Source of the DNA: Nitratireductor soli
Lineage (GTDB): Bacteria > Pseudomonadota > Alphaproteobacteria > Rhizobiales > Rhizobiaceae
DNA length: 64,000 nucleotides
NCBI RefSeq assembly: GCF_001050155.1
Contig: NZ_LFVY01000004.1
Location: 248,001 to 312,000, forward strand
Reading direction: 5' to 3'
This document shows, piece after piece, positions 9,260 to 19,113 of the stretch. How positions within the stretch are numbered: position 1 is the stretch's first letter; each line of letters opens with the position of its first letter. The position numbers were made by a program, and so were the translations under genes. Below the pieces are notes generated by a model. The model made no database searches and was not told where the DNA came from. It was given only the letters and a program-made list of their open reading frames with translations.

Positions 9260-9850
9260 CTATAATGCAGGCACACGATGCTCCCCGGCAACCAACGCAT
9301 AGAGATAGTGATCGCGCCAAGAACCATTGATCCTGAGATAGGATTTGAGAAGGCCTTCGCGCTGAAATCCGGCTTTTTCAAGTAAGCCCACCGAACGATC
9401 ATTATCTGGAATACAGGCGGCCTCGAGACGGTGCAACCGCAACGTATCGAAGGCGAAGGGAATCACCAGGCGAATGGCGTCGAGCATCATGCCCTGGCCC
9501 GCATAGCGCTGTCCCATCCAGTATCCGATACTGCCCGTCTGGGCGACGCCGCGGCGGATGTTCGACAGGGTGATGCCGCCGGTCAGCGTTTCGCTGCGGG
9601 CGTCGAAAAGAAAAAAGGCGACACCCGTGCCCTGGTCGAACTCGCCGCGATAGCGCCGCAGCCTTTGCCGGAACGCGCCCCTGGACAATTCGTCCGGCGC
9701 CCAGCGCGGTTCCCAGGGTTCCAGAAAGGAACGGCTTTCATTGCGCAGTGCCGCCCATTCGGCGTGATCGCCCATCACCGGCATGCGCAGAAACACGCGT
9801 TCACCCTTGAGCGCCGGGGGTGGGCGGCGGAAGAAGGGTACGTCCAGCAT
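9260..9850 (-). CDS. rimJ: RimJ/RimL-type GNAT N-acetyltransferase
   Basis: The 196-residue protein has the GNAT fold of ribosomal-protein acetyltransferases: LKGERVFLRMPVMGDH at the start, the SIGYWMGQRYAGQGMMLDA acetyl-CoA loop, and LHRLEAACIPDNDRSVGLLE with EKAGFQREG. It is most similar to RimJ-like enzymes acting on ribosomal protein S5 N-termini; the substrate is not proven. The ATG at 9850 is chosen over an upstream in-frame one because the latter overlaps the M16 peptidase gene by 71 bases and adds a low-complexity arginine-rich head. It is third in the thrC-M16-rimJ operon. Confidence 0.88.
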   Translation of the reverse strand: MLDVPFFRRPPPALKGERVFLRMPVMGDHAEWAALRNESRSFLEPWEPRWAPDELSRGAFRQRLRRYRGEFDQGTGVAFFLFDARSETLTGGITLSNIRRGVAQTGSIGYWMGQRYAGQGMMLDAIRLVIPFAFDTLRLHRLEAACIPDNDRSVGLLEKAGFQREGLLKSYLRINGSWRDHYLYALVAGEHRVPAL

Positions 9851-9866
9851 TATCTGCCCGTTGAGC

Positions 9867-11159
9867 CTAGACGGCGAGCTTGCGCGGCATGGATCCCTGA
9901 TCGGCCAGCGCGTCCTGGATTGCCTCGAACGGCGCAAGCGTACCCACGGGACCTATCGCGGTGACGGTCGGCTTCGACGTGAACAGGCGCGCCGACAGAT
10001 CGGTCAGCCGGTCGACGGTGAGGTTCGACAAACGGTCCATCAGCTCGTCGACATCGATGGGGCGGCCGTAAAGCAGAAGCTGCCGGGCGATCTGCGAGGC
10101 GCGGCTCGCCGGATTCTCGCGCGCCATCATCAGGCCGGCGCGATACTGCGCGCGGGCGCGGTCGAGTTCGTCCTGGCCGATCTGCTGGCCGGCCTTCTGC
10201 AATTCGCCGAGAATGAGCGGCACGAGCGCCTCGATATCCTCCTTGCCGGTCGCCGCGTGGACGCCGAAAATGCCCGTGTCGGAGAAGCCCCAATGGAAGG
10301 CATAGATCGAGTAGCACAGCCCGTGCTTCTCGCGCACTTCCTGGAACAGGCGCGAGGACATGCCGCCGCCGAGGATCGACGACAGCACCTGCGAGGCATA
10401 GAAATCGCGCACATGATAGGCGCGCCCCTCGAAGCCGAGGATGATCTGCGCATCCATCAGGTCGCGGTGTTCGCGATAGTCGCCGCCGACATAGTTCGCG
10501 TATTGCGGCATGACGCCTGCGGCCTTGCTGCGGAAGCTGCCCAGACGATCTTCGATCTCGCGAACGAAATCGTCGTGCTTCAAACCGCCGGCCGCCACGA
10601 TGACCATGCGGTCGGCGGAGTATTGCCGTTCGAGAAAGCCACGTAACTGCTCTGAGGTGAAGGACTGAACCGTTTCGGGTGTCCCAAGCACCGATCGCCC
10701 GATGGCCTGGTGGCGGAACGCTGTCTCGGTGAAGCGGTCGAAGACAATGTCGTCGGGCACGTCGTGGGCGGCGCCGATTTCCTGCAGGATGACATGCTGC
10801 TCGCGCTCCAATTCGCGCGGATCGAACTTCGAATCCATCAGGATGTCGGCGAGAATGTCGACGGCAAGCGGCATGTCGGCGCTCAGCACGCGGGCGTAGA
10901 AGGCCGTCGTCTCGACGCTGGTAGCCGCGTTGATCTCGCCGCCGACATCCTCGATGTCCGTGGCGATCTGCCGTGCCGTTCGCTTGCTCGTGCCCTTGAA
11001 GGCCATGTGCTCGAGCAGATGCGCGATGCCGTGCTCATTGTCATACTCGTTGCGCGATCCGGATTTGACCCAGATGCCCAGCGCGACGGTTTCCAGATGC
11101 GGCAGGGTTTCGGTTGCTACCGTCAGGCCGTTCGACAGACGGCTTACCTCAACACCCAT
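9867..11159 (-). CDS. M16 family zinc metallopeptidase (processing-peptidase-like)
   Basis: The 430-residue protein has the inverted zinc motif HLLEH at residues 47-51 (HxxEH) and a downstream helix ELEREQHVILQEIGAAHD supplying the third ligand. The C-terminal half has the second M16 domain (GLCYSIYAF, DELDRARAQYRAG). It belongs to the mitochondrial-processing-peptidase/PqqL-like group common in alphaproteobacteria; the natural substrate is unknown. It lies 24 bases downstream of thrC and 16 bases upstream of the acetyltransferase, a conserved arrangement in rhizobia. Confidence 0.93.
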   Translation of the reverse strand: MGVEVSRLSNGLTVATETLPHLETVALGIWVKSGSRNEYDNEHGIAHLLEHMAFKGTSKRTARQIATDIEDVGGEINAATSVETTAFYARVLSADMPLAVDILADILMDSKFDPRELEREQHVILQEIGAAHDVPDDIVFDRFTETAFRHQAIGRSVLGTPETVQSFTSEQLRGFLERQYSADRMVIVAAGGLKHDDFVREIEDRLGSFRSKAAGVMPQYANYVGGDYREHRDLMDAQIILGFEGRAYHVRDFYASQVLSSILGGGMSSRLFQEVREKHGLCYSIYAFHWGFSDTGIFGVHAATGKEDIEALVPLILGELQKAGQQIGQDELDRARAQYRAGLMMARENPASRASQIARQLLLYGRPIDVDELMDRLSNLTVDRLTDLSARLFTSKPTVTAIGPVGTLAPFEAIQDALADQGSMPRKLAV

Positions 11160-11183
11160 ATTGACGTTACTCCCAGAACTGAT

Positions 11184-12587
11184 TCAACGTGCCGCCCTTG
11201 CGCGGCGATTTATGTGATCTTCTATCATTTTTAGATTTGATGGAAGGACCGTAAAGGACTCTTCCTTCTCCATCAGCCCGTCGAGCCATGAGGGGAGCAC
11301 CGGCACGACGCCGCTTGCCGCCAGCACGGCCTGCGGGAATTTCGCCGGATGCGCCGTCGCCAGGACGACCATCGGCGTCGCCGAAGAATCCATCCCGCGC
11401 GCGACCTTGACGCCGGTCGCCGTGTGTGGATCGAGCAGATAGCCGCTTGACGCGCGAACCTCGCGGATGGTCGCCGCAGTCTCTTCCATGGTGGAGCTTT
11501 GCGCGACGAAGTCGGCGCGGATCGCTGCCAGCGTATCGGCGGCGATGGAGAAGCTGCCCGCCTGCTTGAGCATGTCCATGCAGCGGCGGATTTCGTCGGC
11601 GTTCTCGCCCGAGGCGAAGAACAGCAGGCGTTCGAAATTCGACGACACCTGGATGTCCATCGACGGAGAGGTGGTGGCGATGACGTCGCGCGTCGCGTAA
11701 TCGCCCGTGGCCAGCGCCCGCGCCAGAATGTCGTTGTCGTTGGTGGCGACGACCAGCCGGTCGATCGGCAGGCCCATCCGCTTGGCGGCGTATCCGGCGA
11801 AGATGTCGCCGAAATTGCCGGTCGGCACGGTGAATGAGACATCCCGGTCCGGCGCGCCGAGCGACACGGCGGCCGAGAAATAATAGACGATCTGCGCCAT
11901 CACGCGCGCCCAGTTGATGGAGTTGACGCCCGACAGCGAAACGCGATCGCGGAAGCGATGGTCGTTGAACATGTCCTTCAGCAGCGCCTGGCAATCATCG
12001 AAATTGCCTTCCACGGCGAGCGCGTGGACATTGGCGGCGGACGAGGTCGTCATCTGGCGCTGCTGCACCGGCGAGACGCGGCCTTCGGGAAACAGGATGA
12101 ACACATCGGCGCGTTCGGTGCCGGCGAAGGCCTCGATCGCCGCTCCGCCCGTGTCGCCGGACGTGGCGCCGACGATCGTCACCCGCGCATCTCGTTTCGC
12201 CAGCACATGGTCCATCAGCCGGGCGAGCAATTGCATCGCCACATCCTTGAAGGCGAGGGTCGGGCCATGAAACAGTTCCAGAATGAACTCGTTCGGCCCG
12301 GTCTGCACCAGCGGGCAAACGGCGGGATGCCGAAACGTGGCGTAGCTTTCCTCGATGATGCGACGCAAAGTCGCGGGCTCGATCTCGCCACCGATGAAGG
12401 GGTTGAGCACGCGAAAGGCGATCTCGGCATAGGAAAGGCCGCGCATGGCGCGAATATCCTCGGCGGAAAATTCCGGCCATTCACGCGGTACGTAGAGCCC
12501 GCCGTCGCGCGCCAGCCCGGCCAGCATCGCATCGCAAAAACCGAGCGCCGGCGCATTGCCGCGCGTACTGATGTAGTCTATCGCCAT
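11184..12587 (-). CDS. thrC: Threonine synthase
   Basis: ThrC converts O-phosphohomoserine to threonine with pyridoxal phosphate. The 467-residue length fits the long proteobacterial form. The cofactor lysine is K114 in HGPTLAFKDVAMQ, and the phosphate-binding loop is GATSGDTGGAAIEAF. NSINWARVMAQIVYYF and FTVPTGNFGDIFAGYAAKRM are further family blocks. It is the first gene of a minus-strand operon with the M16 peptidase and the acetyltransferase. Homoserine kinase thrB is encoded at 2.7-3.6 kb on the other strand. Confidence 0.96.
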   Translation of the reverse strand: MAIDYISTRGNAPALGFCDAMLAGLARDGGLYVPREWPEFSAEDIRAMRGLSYAEIAFRVLNPFIGGEIEPATLRRIIEESYATFRHPAVCPLVQTGPNEFILELFHGPTLAFKDVAMQLLARLMDHVLAKRDARVTIVGATSGDTGGAAIEAFAGTERADVFILFPEGRVSPVQQRQMTTSSAANVHALAVEGNFDDCQALLKDMFNDHRFRDRVSLSGVNSINWARVMAQIVYYFSAAVSLGAPDRDVSFTVPTGNFGDIFAGYAAKRMGLPIDRLVVATNDNDILARALATGDYATRDVIATTSPSMDIQVSSNFERLLFFASGENADEIRRCMDMLKQAGSFSIAADTLAAIRADFVAQSSTMEETAATIREVRASSGYLLDPHTATGVKVARGMDSSATPMVVLATAHPAKFPQAVLAASGVVPVLPSWLDGLMEKEESFTVLPSNLKMIEDHINRRARAAR

Positions 12588-12684
12588 TCGTCGCTTTGCC
12601 TCATGACTGCGAGGGAGAGCGGCCTTAGCAAATGCCAGGAGCCCGTCGCATTCTGGCCGCGGGTTTGGTATAGAGCATGTTTTG

Positions 12685-12713
12685 GACGGGTGGGAACCGG
12701 TTTTCCACCCGTC
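12685..12713. repeat. Inverted repeat upstream of thrC
   Basis: A near-perfect hairpin reads GACGGGTGGGAA-CCGG-TTTTCCACCCGTC, just after TAGAGCATG. The TAGAGCATG edge recalls the other intergenic hairpin elements of this window. No T-run follows. Confidence 0.5.
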
Positions 12714-12822
12714 ATGTGCGGAAATCGATTGGAACTGACGGGTTGATTGGCGTTTGGCCGCAAAATCTGTCAGATGGTTCCAGCTTCGCTTGAGGGTCGT
12801 GCAGTTTTACGGGGCGTGTCAC

Positions 12823-13398
12823 TTGATCAACCATCGTCTTTTAGTCAATTCCATCCTGTTTTCCGTTATCGCCGTCGTGTCGGGCTGCCAGTCCGGCGAG
12901 ACGCTCGGCGCCCTCGATGCGGGCAAGCAAGACGCTGCACAGAGCGCGGAAACGTCGCCTGACGTCGTGCGCGAGAGCGAATTGAGGGCCTATTGCCCTC
13001 CGGCCGTGCTGCGCGAGGGCACGTCGTTCTTCCGCACCTATCAAAAGGGCGCGCAGGATGATGCGAGCAAGCTCATCTACCAGGCTTCGATCAGCGACGT
13101 GACGCGTACATGCCGTCACAATGCCGGCTCATTCGGCATGACGGTTGCCGTTGCCGGCAGGGTGGTTCCAGGACCGGTCGGCACCACGGGCTCCGTCACC
13201 ATGCCGATCCGCGTTGCCGTGCTGCGCGACGACCAGGTCGTCTATTCGAAGCTGTTCCAGCACAATGTGGTGATCAGCGAAACCGCCGGCGCGACGCAGT
13301 TCATCTTCAACGATCCGGACATCGTCGTACCCGGTCAAGCTGATCGCAGCATCCAGGTGATCGTCGGCTATGATGAAGGCCCCACCGGCAAACGCTGA
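12823..13398 (+). CDS. Predicted lipoprotein of unknown function
   Basis: The reading frame 12754-13398 is open with only TTG or GTG starts near its beginning. A TTG start at 12823 gives a clean lipoprotein signal peptide, INHRLLVNSILFSVIAVVSGC, with a VSGC lipobox at about residues 19-22 and an ACGGGG box about 8 bases upstream. Upstream alternatives are GTG 12799 and TTG 12754. The mature part of about 170 residues has a central segment (YCPPAVLREGTSFFRTY, later VYSKLFQHNVVI) that suggests a small beta-rich envelope lipoprotein. I do not recognise a named family. Confidence 0.7.
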   Translation: MINHRLLVNSILFSVIAVVSGCQSGETLGALDAGKQDAAQSAETSPDVVRESELRAYCPPAVLREGTSFFRTYQKGAQDDASKLIYQASISDVTRTCRHNAGSFGMTVAVAGRVVPGPVGTTGSVTMPIRVAVLRDDQVVYSKLFQHNVVISETAGATQFIFNDPDIVVPGQADRSIQVIVGYDEGPTGKR

Positions 13399-13414
13399 TT
13401 GAAGTCTCCGCTGG

Positions 13415-14104
13415 TCAGACGGCGCCGTCCCATTCCGACAACGCGGCGAGGACGCCGCTCAGATCTCGGAAGCGGTGGATCACCGTTTCCGCGCCGGCCT
13501 CCATCAGCCGGTCCGCATGGCCGGGCTGGATGTGCGCGCCACCGGTAAAGCCGATGACCCGCATGCCGGCGGCCTTGGCGCCGGCCACGCCGTGCACGGA
13601 ATCCTCGATGACGAAACAGCACGCCGGATCGGCATCCAGCGCCCTGGCAGCGAACAGGAAAACGTCCGGCGCTGGCTTGGGAAGCTTCGACGGCGTGTCG
13701 AGCGACGAATAGACGTGACCGCTGAACAGCGGCAGCAGCCGCGTCCTGGTCAATGTGGCTTCGAGGCGGGCGCGGCTCGAATTCGAGCAGATGCATTTCT
13801 TGCCTGCGACGCCGGCGACCGCCTCATGGGCGCCCTCGACGGCGCGAATGTCGGTCTTGAGCTTCTTGTCGACTTCCGCTTCCGCCAGGTCGATCAATGA
13901 CGCCTGCAGGGGCGTCTCCGCGTTCTTCTCGATCGACAGGAGGATATCCTTGAAGGTCAGGCCGGCATAGCGCTCGGCCAACTCTTCGGCGGTGATTTCG
14001 ACGCCCGCCTCTGTCAGCAAGCGGGCTTCCACGCGTGCGGCGATGATCTCTGAATCGATGAGTACGCCATCGCAATCAAAGATGACGAGATCGGGTGCGG
14101 GCAT
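13415..14104 (-). CDS. HAD-superfamily phosphatase (subfamily IA)
   Basis: The 229-residue product has HAD motif I in VIFDCDGVLIDSE (nucleophile D10, acid/base D12), motif II near KCICSNSS, the lysine in KPAPDVFLFA and motif III FVIEDSVHGVAGAKAAGM. It resembles beta-phosphoglucomutase- or sugar-phosphatase-like enzymes of the GmhB/YfbT/Pgp type; the substrate cannot be assigned. The ATG at 14104 is chosen because it places motif I at residue 8, as in the family. It reads away from the VWA gene, separated by a strong terminator. Confidence 0.88.
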   Translation of the reverse strand: MPAPDLVIFDCDGVLIDSEIIAARVEARLLTEAGVEITAEELAERYAGLTFKDILLSIEKNAETPLQASLIDLAEAEVDKKLKTDIRAVEGAHEAVAGVAGKKCICSNSSRARLEATLTRTRLLPLFSGHVYSSLDTPSKLPKPAPDVFLFAARALDADPACCFVIEDSVHGVAGAKAAGMRVIGFTGGAHIQPGHADRLMEAGAETVIHRFRDLSGVLAALSEWDGAV

Positions 14105-14130
14105 GGCGAAACCTATGGCGCGATGGGAGA

Positions 14131-14172
14131 AACAAAAAAGGCGGCCCCGGGCATAGCCCCGAAGCCGCCTTG
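14131..14172 (-). terminator. Rho-independent terminator after the VWA gene
   Basis: On the minus strand, arms AAGGCGGC and CCGCCTT enclose a secondary GGGGC/GCCC pairing and are followed by TTTTTTGTTTC. This is a strong intrinsic terminator 30 bases downstream of the VWA stop and upstream of the HAD gene. Confidence 0.88.
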
Positions 14173-14201
14173 AAAGCAACCGGCGTTTGCCCGGATGGCT
14201 T

Positions 14202-15845
14202 CTATTCGACCATCACCTCGGTGCGTTCGCCGGCGGTGACGGTCGCCTTCTGCCGCTTCTCGGCCTTGTCGCCTTCATAGGTCACAAGCACTTCGTACTC
14301 ACCGGGGTGCAGCGTTTCCTGGTTTTCCTCGCCATAGGCGCCGCCCAGTTCCTTCTGCCGGCCCTGAATATCCTTCTTGGCTTCCAGGAAATCGATGCGA
14401 TAGGCGCCGGGAGCGGCAACGGCCAGCACGCCGGCCTCGACGTTGACCGTCGCTTCCGTGCGTTCGCCGGCCTTGACGGTGATCGGCACCATCGCCTCGG
14501 CCCGGCCGAGGCGGGCGTTCAGCACGTAGTCGCCGGGCGGTACGTTCATCCCGTTGCCGCCGGACCCATACTGACCGGAAATGGTGTCGCGCTTGCCATT
14601 GATGTCGGTCTTGGCGTCGCGCACTTCGAAACGGATGCTGTCGCCTTCCACTTCCGGTCCGCCCTCGGCGTAGACCGCCGTCGGTACGACGACGCCCGAT
14701 GCAATGATCAAGTCCGTCTCCACCGTTTCCCCAGCCTTGACCGTCAGGGTCTGCTCCGCCGTTGCCTTGTCGATCTTCCCCGTGACGGTCACCGTGCCGG
14801 CTGCCACATAGGCACGTACCAGGCCGTAACCGCCATCGTCGCCGCCTTCGAAGGTGATGTCGATGCGCGCATTGTCATCGGCATTGCCGCCGGCGGTTCT
14901 TTTCGGCGTGACGTGCAGAACGCCCGCATCGAGCACGGCCACCAGTTCGGTCTGTTTGTCGTCGCTGAGGTCGACGTTGAGCTCGCGGCCGACATTGCCG
15001 ATTCTGACGCGCACCAGGTAGCTGCCGGCCGGCGCATTGTCCTGGTAAACGCCGCCATAGCCGCCAGCGGCATTGTCTTTGCCCGGCTGACCGTTGGCGG
15101 CAACTGGAAACAGGTCCCAACGAACCGAATCATTGCCGTCGAGGTCAGGCCCACCCTCGACGAGCCGGGCGATGCCCTTGAAATTGCGTTCGACGGCCGC
15201 CGGCTGTGGCTCCGGCTTGGGTTCTGGCGCCTTGGCGACCGTGGTCGCCAGGGCTTCGGCAAGCTGCCCCGCATCGTCGGCCTTGAGGTAAAGCCCGCCG
15301 GTGTTCTCGGCCAGGCAGGCCACCTGCTTGCCCTCTTCGTCGGACAGGCCGAAGCCGACCACATGGGCGGTGAAGTTGACGCCCGTGGCTTCCAGTTCGC
15401 GGCCGAGCGCACATGGATCGGCATTGCAGGTCTCCAGGCCATCGGTGACCAGGATGACGGTCGCCTCGTTTTCCTCGATGCGCAATTCCTCGGCGGCAAC
15501 CCGCACCGCATCAGTCAGCGGCGTCTTGCCTTTCGGGTTCAGACCGTCGGCGAAACGGCCGATCGCGTCGGCTGTTCCCGTGCCGGGCGGCACGGCGATC
15601 TCGATGTCGGAGCAGGAGCCTTTTTCGCGATGCCCGTAGGCGACGAGGCCCAACTCGGTTTCAGTGGGGATGGTGCCGAGCACCTGATGCAGCGTGTCGC
15701 GGGCGATCTCGATCTTCGTCTTGCCGTCGATCTGCCCCCACATGGAGCCTGACGCATCGAGGACGATGATGGTCTTGCCCGCGGCAAACCCAGGCGTGCC
15801 GCAAAACAATGCCACGACGAAAAGGCAGATTCGTAAGCGCAACAT
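14202..15845 (-). CDS. Secreted von Willebrand factor A-domain protein with C-terminal beta repeats
   Basis: The 547-residue protein has a signal peptide (about 1-22, ending GFAA) followed directly by a VWA domain (about 23-220). Its intact metal-ion-dependent adhesion site is DASGSMWG (DxSxS), then GKTPLTDAV and VTDGLETC. The C-terminal two thirds holds repeated beta-sandwich-like modules with recurring KAGE(R/T)xE motifs followed by V-x-V-x-GVL. A periplasmic or surface binding/scaffold role is inferred. The ATG at 15845 has a GGAGA box about 8 bases upstream; a longer in-frame extension lacks this and breaks the signal peptide. Confidence 0.85.
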   Translation of the reverse strand: MLRLRICLFVVALFCGTPGFAAGKTIIVLDASGSMWGQIDGKTKIEIARDTLHQVLGTIPTETELGLVAYGHREKGSCSDIEIAVPPGTGTADAIGRFADGLNPKGKTPLTDAVRVAAEELRIEENEATVILVTDGLETCNADPCALGRELEATGVNFTAHVVGFGLSDEEGKQVACLAENTGGLYLKADDAGQLAEALATTVAKAPEPKPEPQPAAVERNFKGIARLVEGGPDLDGNDSVRWDLFPVAANGQPGKDNAAGGYGGVYQDNAPAGSYLVRVRIGNVGRELNVDLSDDKQTELVAVLDAGVLHVTPKRTAGGNADDNARIDITFEGGDDGGYGLVRAYVAAGTVTVTGKIDKATAEQTLTVKAGETVETDLIIASGVVVPTAVYAEGGPEVEGDSIRFEVRDAKTDINGKRDTISGQYGSGGNGMNVPPGDYVLNARLGRAEAMVPITVKAGERTEATVNVEAGVLAVAAPGAYRIDFLEAKKDIQGRQKELGGAYGEENQETLHPGEYEVLVTYEGDKAEKRQKATVTAGERTEVMVE

Positions 15846-15871
15846 AAAGGATCTCCATCCGGCCGACTTGA

Positions 15872-17122
<1,251 letters not shown>

Positions 17123-17174
17123 GGGTTGCTGCGGGGCTCCGTCGCCGGCGCCTCTCGCCGCCGTCACGGCATGG

Positions 17175-17291
17175 ATGCCCGGCTCGGGGGCCGGGCATGA
17201 CGACCTGTGGAGGGATCATGCAATCCTCCTGCGTCTGCGCATGACAGAATCACTTCTGCCATTCGTCACCCTCGGGCCCCGACCCGAGGGT
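17175..17291. repeat. Pair of intergenic palindromic repeats
   Basis: Two hairpins fill the gap between convergent ccrM and the HAD gene: ATGCCCGG/CCGGGCAT (17175-17198) and ACCCTCGGG/CCCGAGGGT (17268-17291), the latter within CGTCACCC...GGTCCATGCCGG. I remember this CGTCACCCTCGGG...CCCGAGGGTCCATGCC pattern as a dispersed palindromic repeat in rhizobial genomes. No gene is evident here. Confidence 0.55.
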
Positions 17292-17330
17292 CCATGCCGG
17301 AACGCCTGATCCTCGCGCGGCGCCCCGTCG

Positions 17331-17942
17331 TCAGACGCCGACCCCCAGCCTCCGCAGGTCGTCCCGCAGCCCATCTGCCCCCACAAAATGCACCGCCTGC
17401 CAGCCGGCCGCCCTGGCGCCCTCGACGTTCTTCTCGCTGTCATCGATGAACAATGTGGCGTTGGGCTGGAGGCCGAACGTCGCCGCATGCGTGTCGTAGA
17501 TGGCGCGATCAGGCTTGATCGCCCCGATCGCGCCCGACACGGTGACGCCGCGCGGCCGCTTGAGGAACGAAAACCGCTCGCGCGCCTCGGCAAAGGTGTC
17601 GGCGGCGAAATTGGTCAGCATGGTCACGTCGTGGCCGCTGTCGATCAGGGCTTCGAGAATGGCGACCGTATCGTCATAGGCGTGCGGCACCATCTCGTGC
17701 CAATGGCGGCGAAAGGCGCGGATGTTGTCGGCCTCGCCTGGATGCTCGGCAATCAGCAGCGCCTCGGCATCACGCCAACTGCGACCGCGATCCTGTTCGA
17801 TGTTCCATTCCCCCGTGCAGACGTTTTCCAGGAACCAACGCCGTTTTGCTTCGTCGGGGATCAGGCGCTGGTAGGGGATTTCGGGATCGTAATGGACCAG
17901 CACTTTTCCGATGTCGAAGACGATGTGACGGATTTGGCTCAT
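17331..17942 (-). CDS. HAD-superfamily hydrolase, subfamily IA variant 3 type
   Basis: The 203-residue protein begins IRHIVFDIGKVLVHYDPE, where the aspartate of FDIGKVL is the HAD nucleophile in the DxG(K/G)VL form typical of YihX-like haloacid dehalogenase-type phosphatases. MLTNFAADTF supplies motif II, KPDRAIYD the lysine, and LFIDDSEKNVEGARAAGW motif III. Substrate unknown. It lies 16 bases downstream of mutY on the same strand, so it is probably cotranscribed with it. Confidence 0.88.
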   Translation of the reverse strand: MSQIRHIVFDIGKVLVHYDPEIPYQRLIPDEAKRRWFLENVCTGEWNIEQDRGRSWRDAEALLIAEHPGEADNIRAFRRHWHEMVPHAYDDTVAILEALIDSGHDVTMLTNFAADTFAEARERFSFLKRPRGVTVSGAIGAIKPDRAIYDTHAATFGLQPNATLFIDDSEKNVEGARAAGWQAVHFVGADGLRDDLRRLGVGV

Positions 17943-17958
17943 GGGTCTTGCTGTCCCT

Positions 17959-19065
17959 TCAGGATTTCGACGTGGCGCCCGGTATGGCAGCTTCGATTGC
18001 CTTTTTCATGACACTGGGCAGCGCTTCGTGGGGCAGGGTGGCGGGCTTGGACCACCAGCCGCCGCCATTGGCGTTCGGTGTGACCTCGGCTTTGAAGATG
18101 GCAAGCTCCAGGGCGAAATGCGTGAAGACGTGGCGGATCGTGCCGCAGGAGCGCCAATCGGCGGGAAAGGGGGCGGCGGAGACATCCGCCACGCCGTCCA
18201 CGCGCGCGGTCCAGCCGCTGGTGGGAACCTCGCTCATGCCGCCGAGCAATCCGTGCGGCGGCCGCTTGCGCAACAGCACCGCGCCATCTTCGCGCATGGC
18301 GATGAAGGCCGCGCCGCGCCTGAGAGGCTTGTCGGGTTTGGCCGCCTTCAGCGGAAAGCGCTCGGCCGTGCCGCTGCTTCGCGCCGCGCAACCCTCCGCG
18401 ATCGGGCAAAGAACGCAGGCCGGCTTGCGCGGCGTGCAGATCGTCGCGCCCAGATCCATCATCGCCTGGGCGAAATCGCCCGGCCGGTCGGCCGGCAAGG
18501 CGGTCGCGACGATCTCCCTGATCAATGGCTTGGCCTGCGGCAGCGGCGTTTCCATGGCGGCAAGCCGCGTGACGACGCGCTCCACATTGCCGTCGACGAC
18601 GGCGGCGCTCCGGTTGAAGGCGATGGCGGCGATGGCGGCGGCCGTATAGTCGCCGATGCCTGGCAGGGATTTCAGCCCGGCCTCCGTATCGGGAAAGCGG
18701 CCCGCATGGTCATGGGCGATGGTTTCGGCGCATTTCTTGAGATTGCGCGCTCGCGAATAATAGCCGAGCCCCGCCCATGCCCGCATCACGTCCTCCGTCT
18801 CTGCCGCCGCCAGCGCGCCAACGGTCGGCCAGGCGTCGAGAAAGGCCAGATAGTGGCGCTTGACCGCTCCAACAGTCGTTTGCTGCAGCATGATTTCCGA
18901 AAGCCAGACACGATAGGGATCGGGACGGACGCCGTGTTTCGTTTCGGCTGGCGGCGTACGCCAGGGCAGATGGCGGTGATGCCGGTCGTACCAGGCAAGC
19001 AGCGGCGTGGAGAAATCGGCGAAAGATGCGGTCGCGTCGATGACCAACGCGTCTGGGCGTGCCAT
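17959..19065 (-). CDS. mutY: A/G-specific adenine DNA glycosylase
   Basis: MutY removes adenine mispaired with 8-oxoguanine. The 368-residue protein has the catalytic glutamate in SEIMLQQTTV, the helix-hairpin-helix LPGIGDYTAAAIAAIAF, and the catalytic aspartate in VVDGNVERVV. A complete 4Fe-4S cysteine set (C-x6-C-x2-C-x5-C in CTPRKPACVLCPIAEGC) precedes the C-terminal NUDIX-like domain (RHVFTHFALEL). The ATG at 19065 is selected because the open frame further upstream runs antisense through the DUF721 gene. It is divergent from DUF721, a conserved rhizobial arrangement. Confidence 0.95.
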   Translation of the reverse strand: MARPDALVIDATASFADFSTPLLAWYDRHHRHLPWRTPPAETKHGVRPDPYRVWLSEIMLQQTTVGAVKRHYLAFLDAWPTVGALAAAETEDVMRAWAGLGYYSRARNLKKCAETIAHDHAGRFPDTEAGLKSLPGIGDYTAAAIAAIAFNRSAAVVDGNVERVVTRLAAMETPLPQAKPLIREIVATALPADRPGDFAQAMMDLGATICTPRKPACVLCPIAEGCAARSSGTAERFPLKAAKPDKPLRRGAAFIAMREDGAVLLRKRPPHGLLGGMSEVPTSGWTARVDGVADVSAAPFPADWRSCGTIRHVFTHFALELAIFKAEVTPNANGGGWWSKPATLPHEALPSVMKKAIEAAIPGATSKS

Positions 19066-19113
19066 ACTGGACCCGGTACTCCGATTGTTGCGACAGAGTT
19101 TTGAAAGCCACTC

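Noticed and set aside
14187-15752. Plus-strand open frame opposite the VWA gene
   Set aside because: Antisense shadow; the minus-strand gene has signal peptide, adhesion site and terminator.
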